From Streptomyces pacificus (GTDB lineage: Bacteria; Actinomycetota; Actinomycetes; Streptomycetales; Streptomycetaceae), in contig NZ_BLLG01000021.1 in NCBI RefSeq assembly GCF_011766325.1, positions 40,518-104,517 of the forward strand: DNA of 64,000 nt, in the 5' to 3' direction. This document shows, piece after piece, positions 59,811-64,000 of the stretch. How positions within the stretch are numbered: the stretch's first letter is position 1; every line of letters starts with the position of its first letter. Under the pieces are notes generated by a model that ran no database searches, had not been told where the DNA came from, and saw only the letters and a list, made by a program, of their open reading frames with translations. The translations under genes and the position numbers were made by a program.

Positions 59811-60782
59811 TTATCCCCCGGCGAGTAGATCAGCGATGTGCGTGGCGATGGGCAGGCCCGTCTTGTTCTGGATCCAGGACCACTCTCCGGACGGGTTGCA
59901 CTCGAACATCACCCAGTCCCCGGCAGGGGTGACGCCGAAGTCGAACGCGCCAAAGTTGAGACGGAAGTGCTCCAGCCAGCTCAGCACGCCCGCCCGTACG
60001 TCGTCCGGTACTTGGCACACGTCGTAGGTGAGGGCGTCGTAGTCGCTGCGCCAGTCCACCCGAGCAGCGTCGCTGCCCGCGTGGATCTCGGCCGCGAACA
60101 TCTCCTTGCCCACGACAGTCAGCCGCACCTCGTGGGTCTTGGGAACCCATTCCTGGAACAGGTGCGCTGTCAGGGACACGGAGTCGTCGATCGTGTCGGG
60201 GTCGACCACATGGGTCGGTACCCCGGTGCGGTGGCCGTCCGGGTACTCCAGCGGGCCGCCCATGAGCGGCTTGCAGATCACTGGACCGTCCACCTGACAG
60301 CAGAACTTCCGGGCCACTTCCTGGTCCGTGGTGATCAGCGAGCGAGGCGTGCGGAGCCCGTGCGCCGCCGCGACGGGGAGCTGACCGGGCTTGTGGGAGG
60401 CAATTCCGTCCACGTCGGGCCGGTTGACCCACGTCACCGGCAGCGCGTACAGCGTGCCGAGCAGTCCGGCCAGCGCCTGCTCGTTGGCCCACGTGCGGTG
60501 GGGCTCCTCCATCCGCTCGGAGACGGAGGGAAGGCGGGGCCGCCTGTAGTAGACGGCCGTCACCTCCTCCAGCCGCACGGAGCGGTACTCGTCAGCCAGG
60601 ACCCCCGTCCAGGGTGCTGCAGTGTGCTCGGCGGACAGGGACATGGACAGGGGGAAGTCCCCCATGTCGAACCGCATCACCGGCACACGCCGGGTCGTCA
60701 GCTCGTCGACCACCAGGTCCGCCGCGGGGTCCAGTTCCTTGGTGACGACCAGCACAGGGCCGCCGGACAGGTGCTGTGTCAC
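59811..60782 (-). CDS. ATP-grasp RiPP maturase (TgmB, graspetide synthetase)
   Basis: This 323-residue ATP-grasp ligase activates Asp/Glu side chains and links them to Thr/Lys to form macrocycles. It has the RimK-like layout: VLVVTKELDPAADLVVDELT at the start, PVICKPLMGG (ATP-binding Lys), FQEWVPKTHEVRLTVVGKEM and DWVMFECNPSGEWSWIQ (metal-binding Glu/Asn). The start GTG overlaps the precursor stop (GTGA), so translation is coupled in the ancestral arrangement. In this sequence the zero frame of the precursor start also reads into this gene, giving a possible fusion of 393 residues. Confidence 0.88.
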   Translation of the reverse strand: MTQHLSGGPVLVVTKELDPAADLVVDELTTRRVPVMRFDMGDFPLSMSLSAEHTAAPWTGVLADEYRSVRLEEVTAVYYRRPRLPSVSERMEEPHRTWANEQALAGLLGTLYALPVTWVNRPDVDGIASHKPGQLPVAAAHGLRTPRSLITTDQEVARKFCCQVDGPVICKPLMGGPLEYPDGHRTGVPTHVVDPDTIDDSVSLTAHLFQEWVPKTHEVRLTVVGKEMFAAEIHAGSDAARVDWRSDYDALTYDVCQVPDDVRAGVLSWLEHFRLNFGAFDFGVTPAGDWVMFECNPSGEWSWIQNKTGLPIATHIADLLAGG

Positions 60783-60992
60783 CGCATCAGGTACGGGTCG
60801 GACGTGTCGTCGTTCTTGCTGTCCCAGTTGGTGTTCGTGCAGCTCCCAGCCAGCGAGGTGGAGCGGCTCCACAGGGCGCCGGAGCCGTCGGTCAGGACGT
60901 TGACCTGCCGGGCCGGGGCGTACGCGAACGATCCCGCCTCCAGGGTCACGGTGTACGGGGTGCGCGAACGGGACGAGCGTTGCCGTGGACAT
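60779..60992 (-). CDS. RiPP precursor (TgmA-like), reading frame shifted
   Basis: ATG at 60992 has AAGGAG six bases upstream. The first codons give MSTATLVPFAHP. One base is extra in a C4 run (60957-60960), so the normal frame resumes only after a +1 shift at CCC-G: PYTVTLEAGSFAYAPARQVN, then VLTDGSGALWSRST, and the core-like tail TNTNWDSKNDDTSDPYLMR ending at 60779. With the shift the product is 70 residues. The leader, a GSGALW motif near the middle, and the Thr/Asp-rich C-terminus fit ATP-grasp target peptides, where side chains form ester links. The gene is either frameshifted, phase-variable or read by slippage. Confidence 0.75.
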
Positions 60993-61127
60993 GAGTGTCT
61001 CCTTGTGGTTGCTGGTGCTCGGACTGTTCTCTGTCTCGCCCGCGCGCGAGGGCACGGCCGAGGGTCTGGCGAGGCCGCTCTACTCCAGTCGGGAAGCCGG
61101 TCATGCAGACGCAGAGCGGGTTTTGCA

Positions 61128-61165
61128 CCGCCCGGCGCCGGGCATCGGGTTCCGGCGCCGGGCGG
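61128..61165 (-). terminator. Strong terminator for the ATPase operon
   Basis: CCGCCCGGCGCCGG (61128-61141) and CCGGCGCCGGGCGG (61152-61165) form a perfect 14-bp stem, followed on the minus strand by TGCAAAACCC. It separates the ATPase genes from the RiPP operon. Confidence 0.8.
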
Positions 61166-61169
61166 CGGC

Positions 61170-61373
61170 TCATGTAACGCCGCCGACAAGGGACGGTGGG
61201 CATTCGGGCGCGCAGATCCAGAGCCGGAACAGCAGGCCCCGGTGGCGCACTTCGCCCCACACCTGGCCGGCCATCCCCAACCGGCGGGCGCAGCGCGCAC
61301 AGTCCATGGCCATCTGCTGCCGCGAAGTGAGCCGTTCGACGTGCGTCAAGATGGCCGTGGGAGGAGCGGTCAC
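61170..61373 (-). CDS. Small Cys-containing protein next to anti-sigma-like ATPase
   Basis: This 67-residue protein has four Cys with spacing MDCARCARRLG...WICAPECPP, which could bind zinc. It starts in a 4-base overlap with the upstream ATPase stop (GTGA). The same neighbour pair is common in Streptomyces, where the small protein may modulate the ATPase. Function unknown. Confidence 0.6.
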   Translation of the reverse strand: MTAPPTAILTHVERLTSRQQMAMDCARCARRLGMAGQVWGEVRHRGLLFRLWICAPECPPSLVGGVT

Positions 61374-61783
61374 CACGTGCCGTCCGCGCGCAGCTCTGCC
61401 CAGACGCGTTTCCCGCCGTGCACCGGATCGCTGCCCCAGTCGTGGGCCAGAGCTTCGACGAGGAGTAGTCCGCGGCCGTGCTCATCGTCCGGGGACGGCG
61501 CGCCAGGTGTGGGTCTGGTGCGGGACGTGTCGGTCACGACGATCCGCGCGGACTCCGTGCCTGTCCGTGTGATCGAGGCACCGACCGTGGCGGCGTCGGT
61601 GTGCTCCACCGCGTTGGCCACCAGCTCCGTGACGACCTGCTCGGCGACGTCCACCAGCTGAGGCAGGCCCCAGGTCTCCAGCACCAGGGTTATGTCCCGA
61701 CGCGCCTGAGCGGCGGCTTCCAGCCTCGCCGCGTACCGCTCCTGGTAGCGCTGTGGTCCCGCCGTTGCAGCCGTCATGGTCAT
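61370..61783 (-). CDS. HATPase_c anti-sigma-like ATP-binding protein (RsbW-type)
   Basis: This 137-residue protein shows the GHKL fold: ARRDITLVLETWGLPQLVDVAEQVVTELVANAVEHTDAATVGASI contains the N box (ELVANAVEH, about residues 52-60), and later DEHGRGLLLVEALAHDWG is the G1-G2 region. It belongs to the stand-alone kinases of Streptomyces that regulate by partner switching. Its substrate or partner is unknown. It is the first gene of a two-gene unit. Confidence 0.85.
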   Translation of the reverse strand: MTMTAATAGPQRYQERYAARLEAAAQARRDITLVLETWGLPQLVDVAEQVVTELVANAVEHTDAATVGASITRTGTESARIVVTDTSRTRPTPGAPSPDDEHGRGLLLVEALAHDWGSDPVHGGKRVWAELRADGTW

Positions 61784-62080
61784 CGTCGCGTCCCTCGGGG
61801 GTGCTCGCGTTCCGTGTGTAGCCCAACCACCGCGTCAGGGCTGTGTGCGAAGGACGCACGCCTGCCGTACGGGCCGACCTCGTGGCCGAGGTAAGCAGCA
61901 GCCCTTCGACGTTGTCGCCTACGGCGGTTGGCTCGGGAGCCTCGGTAACGAAGCCCACCGTGACAGCCGCCCTACTAGGCTCGTTCGGTGATGCATACGA
62001 CGGTAGAGAACCGTGATCACTACTTGAAGTGACTGCGAGTACAAGTGGTTTGCTGCGAACACCGGGAAAAGGGGCTGTTC

Positions 62081-63196
62081 ATGCGATCGAGTTCGCGACT
62101 AACCCTGACCGGCAGTCAGGGATCATCTGGACGCCCACGCGTGGGCGTCATCGCCGGCTACCTCTTCCGGATCATCCGAGAGCAGCAGGGACGCACCCAG
62201 GAGGAAGCGGCTGAGCAGCTGCGGGTGTCCGCGGACACGATCGCGGGGTGGGAGTCCGGCCGCCGCCCCCTGACCGCCGTGCCGGTCGGGCAGATGCTCG
62301 TGCACCGTCACCGGCTGATGCAGATGGGCACTGCCCCCGCGCTCCTGCAAGCCCTGGACCGCGCCCTGGAGGCGGACGTCCTCCTCGCCGAGGCCCTCGA
62401 CAACGAGACCGAAGTCGAGGAAAGCCCGCTCGGGGCCTGGGTGATGCAGCGCGACCTCGTCGAGGTCCTCGCGTGGCCCCTCAACCACGGACCTCCACAG
62501 CCCGTCCGCGACCTGCCCGATCCGCCCCGCAAGCGCCGAGGACCCGCGCCGGCCGGGCCAGAGCTGTCGGCTGCCGACCGGGCACTGTTCTTCACGCGGA
62601 TGCGGCGAACCGCGGAGCAGGCCCGGGGGGAGGACCAGTTTCTGCTCCGCCGCCAGGCCCTCTACCTCTCCGGGTACGACGACCAAGCCGACACGTCGGA
62701 GTGGCTCGCCCACCAGCAGGCCACCGAACGCCCCGGCGACTGGCTCACGCGTTGGCTCAACTCCAGGTCCGTTGCCGCCGTCTCGGCCCGGCAAGGAGAC
62801 CGGGACCGGATGAGCCACTTCATCGACACCGCCCTCATCGACGACGATGCCGGCGAGGCCGCGAACCTGAACTACTGGGCGTACTGGATCGGCGAGACCG
62901 CGCATCTGGAGTTGAGTGACGACTTCATTGCCGCCCGCACCCCGGGGGCGTGGCCGGGTGACAGACTCCTCGCCCACCTCGCTCACGGTCTCGCGCCGCA
63001 GCACGGCTATGTCGACCTCAACATCCACTCGGTGTGGTCCCTGCTCCGGGTACGGCCCAACCTGCTGCGATCCGGCGCAGCCGACCGTGTCCTGCGCGAC
63101 AGGCTGCCAGTGATGTTGGATAGCCGGGAGCTTTCGGCGCGCGGGCGCCGGGAGCTGGAGAGCATCCGGTATGCGATCCGCCTCGCCGAGGCGTGA
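62081..63196 (+). CDS. XRE-family regulator near the RiPP cluster
   Basis: This 371-residue protein has a helix-turn-helix (IRVxx-type, RIIREQQGRTQEEAAEQLRVSADTIAGWESGRRP, about residues 28-62) and a long helical C-terminal part. It is divergent from the ATPase/RiPP genes and precedes the HD gene by 13 bases. Similar regulators commonly lie beside ATP-grasp RiPP operons, so it may control them. No ligand domain is recognised in the C-terminal 300 residues. An ATG start was chosen with AAAAGGGG upstream. Confidence 0.85.
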   Translation: MRSSSRLTLTGSQGSSGRPRVGVIAGYLFRIIREQQGRTQEEAAEQLRVSADTIAGWESGRRPLTAVPVGQMLVHRHRLMQMGTAPALLQALDRALEADVLLAEALDNETEVEESPLGAWVMQRDLVEVLAWPLNHGPPQPVRDLPDPPRKRRGPAPAGPELSAADRALFFTRMRRTAEQARGEDQFLLRRQALYLSGYDDQADTSEWLAHQQATERPGDWLTRWLNSRSVAAVSARQGDRDRMSHFIDTALIDDDAGEAANLNYWAYWIGETAHLELSDDFIAARTPGAWPGDRLLAHLAHGLAPQHGYVDLNIHSVWSLLRVRPNLLRSGAADRVLRDRLPVMLDSRELSARGRRELESIRYAIRLAEA

Positions 63197-63209
63197 GAGG
63201 AGTCCGACG

Positions 63210-63791
63210 GTGGCTGAAGACCTGTCCGCGGTAGCGCGATTTCTGTATGAGGCGGGGACGCTGAAGCAGACCAAGCGCACCGGCTGGTGGATGGCCGGCG
63301 TACGCGATCCGGAGTCAGTCGCGGAGCACTCCTGGCGCACCGCTCTCCTCGCGACGATCATTGCGAAACTCGAAGGCGCCGATCCCGCGCGGGCCGCCTA
63401 CCTGGCGGTGTGGCACGACTCGCAGGAGACCCGCACCGGGGACGTGAACCACCTGGGCAAGAAGTACGCCCCTCAGGCGGACCCGCGCGCGGTCACCGAC
63501 GACCAGGTCGCGGGCATGCCCGAGGTCCTGGCCTCCGCGGTGCGCGAACTCGTCGCCGAGTACGAGGCCAAGGAGTCCCAGGAAGCCATCTGCGCCCGGG
63601 ACGCCGACAAGCTGGAGTGCATGATCCAGGGCGTCGAGTACAAGGCCCAGGGCTACGAGCACGCCCAGCGTTGGATCGACAACAGCCGCGGCCGACTCAC
63701 CACGAAATCGGCCAACGAACTCGCGGACGCGGTCCTGGCAACCGGTTCTCTGGACTGGCTGCGCGCAGCCCTCGGGGAGAAGCAACGCTGA
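63210..63791 (+). CDS. HD-domain phosphohydrolase (YfbR-like)
   Basis: This 193-residue HD protein contains the metal-binding residues in VAEHSWRTALLA (His), YLAVWHDSQETRTGDV (His-Asp) and CARDADKLECMIQG (Asp). These are typical of YfbR/HDDC2-type nucleotidases and of HD proteins with 'WHDS.E'. A start at GTG 63210 is preceded by GAGAGGAG. It is likely to be translated with the XRE gene and could alter nucleotides or an unknown phosphoester. Confidence 0.85.
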   Translation: MAEDLSAVARFLYEAGTLKQTKRTGWWMAGVRDPESVAEHSWRTALLATIIAKLEGADPARAAYLAVWHDSQETRTGDVNHLGKKYAPQADPRAVTDDQVAGMPEVLASAVRELVAEYEAKESQEAICARDADKLECMIQGVEYKAQGYEHAQRWIDNSRGRLTTKSANELADAVLATGSLDWLRAALGEKQR

Positions 63792-63952
63792 CCCCCGCCC
63801 GCTACCGGCGAGCACCCCCCTGCCCCACGAGACGCTGCCAGACCGCACCAGGCTGGCGTCCCCTCCGCTGCGTCTAGGGCCTGTTCCAGGTTCGGATCAT
63901 AGGTTTGGGGATTCGCCGGTGCCGGGCGGCCTGGTTCTGGTAGTTGTCGAGG

Positions 63953-64000
63953 ATGGCGCGTGGTGATCTCTCGGATGGCGAGTGGGGGTTGGTCGAGCCG
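63953..64000 (+). mobile_element. IS5-type transposase start, truncated by window edge
   Basis: The reading frame MARGDLSDGEWGLVEP is the usual N-terminal start of IS5/IS4-like transposases of Streptomyces. It continues beyond the window. The element boundary probably lies between 63870 and 63952, where the sequence changes (GGGCCTGTTCCAGG). Confidence 0.8.

Noticed and set aside
1..64000. CRISPR array
   Set aside because: No regularly spaced repeats of 24-40 bases with unique spacers were seen; the repeats found are short and adjacent.

Overview
The window is high-GC actinobacterial DNA and fits a Streptomyces chromosome. The signs are GTG starts, a strong preference for G or C at third codon positions, wblA, a Streptomyces-type Crp, and a gene order (cpaF - cpaE/ssd - HAD - ATPase - acs - nhaA - nth - crp - paired ArsA ATPases - wblA - class A PBP) that from memory matches the SCO3556-SCO3580 stretch of S. 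coelicolor.

Three blocks are visible. (1) About 1-25,650 is the right part of a siphovirus-type prophage, nearly all on the plus strand: small membrane and regulatory genes, HNH endonuclease, terminase, portal, MuF-like protein, scaffold, capsid, three related decoration-like proteins, head-tail connectors, tail tube, a tail assembly chaperone pair with a -1 slippery site, tape measure, one very large tail tip protein, endolysin and holin. A right arm of lysogeny-type cargo follows (DUF6879-like protein plus XRE regulator, and several small proteins). The prophage stops inside the P-loop of a cpaF/tadA ATPase gene, which it splits; no integrase is in the window, so it should lie to the left. 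(2) About 25,650-56,924 is conserved core chromosome: CpaE-like ATPase, HAD phosphatase, Fic-like protein, MinD-type ATPase, exported deacetylase-like lipoprotein, acetyl-CoA synthetase, NhaA antiporter, epoxide-hydrolase-like protein, MarP-like membrane protease, two NUDIX hydrolases, endonuclease III, Crp, metallo-beta-lactamase-fold hydrolase, RidA, paired ArsA ATPases, WblA, a bifunctional penicillin-binding protein, YqeY, a GT87-like mannosyltransferase, a metallophosphoesterase and tRNA-Pro(CGG). (3) From the tRNA to the right edge is accessory DNA: a Ser/Thr kinase gene cut off at its HRD motif by a truncated IS5-type element, then a RiPP cluster of the ATP-grasp/methyltransferase (graspetide-imiditide) type, an anti-sigma-like ATPase, an XRE regulator, an HD-domain phosphohydrolase, and the first codons of another IS5-type transposase.

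The most interesting item is the RiPP cluster. A precursor (tgmA-like), an ATP-grasp ligase and a PIMT-like methyltransferase are translationally coupled. The precursor reading frame is broken by one extra base in a C4 run near codon 12, so the zero frame runs straight into the ATP-grasp gene as one fused ORF. This may be phase variation, programmed +1 slippage, decay or a sequencing error. Other points: the prophage attR inside cpaF, the 35-codon ORF in the prophage arm, a 20-residue Cys-rich insertion in endonuclease III, and a 21-bp perfect hairpin upstream of acs.
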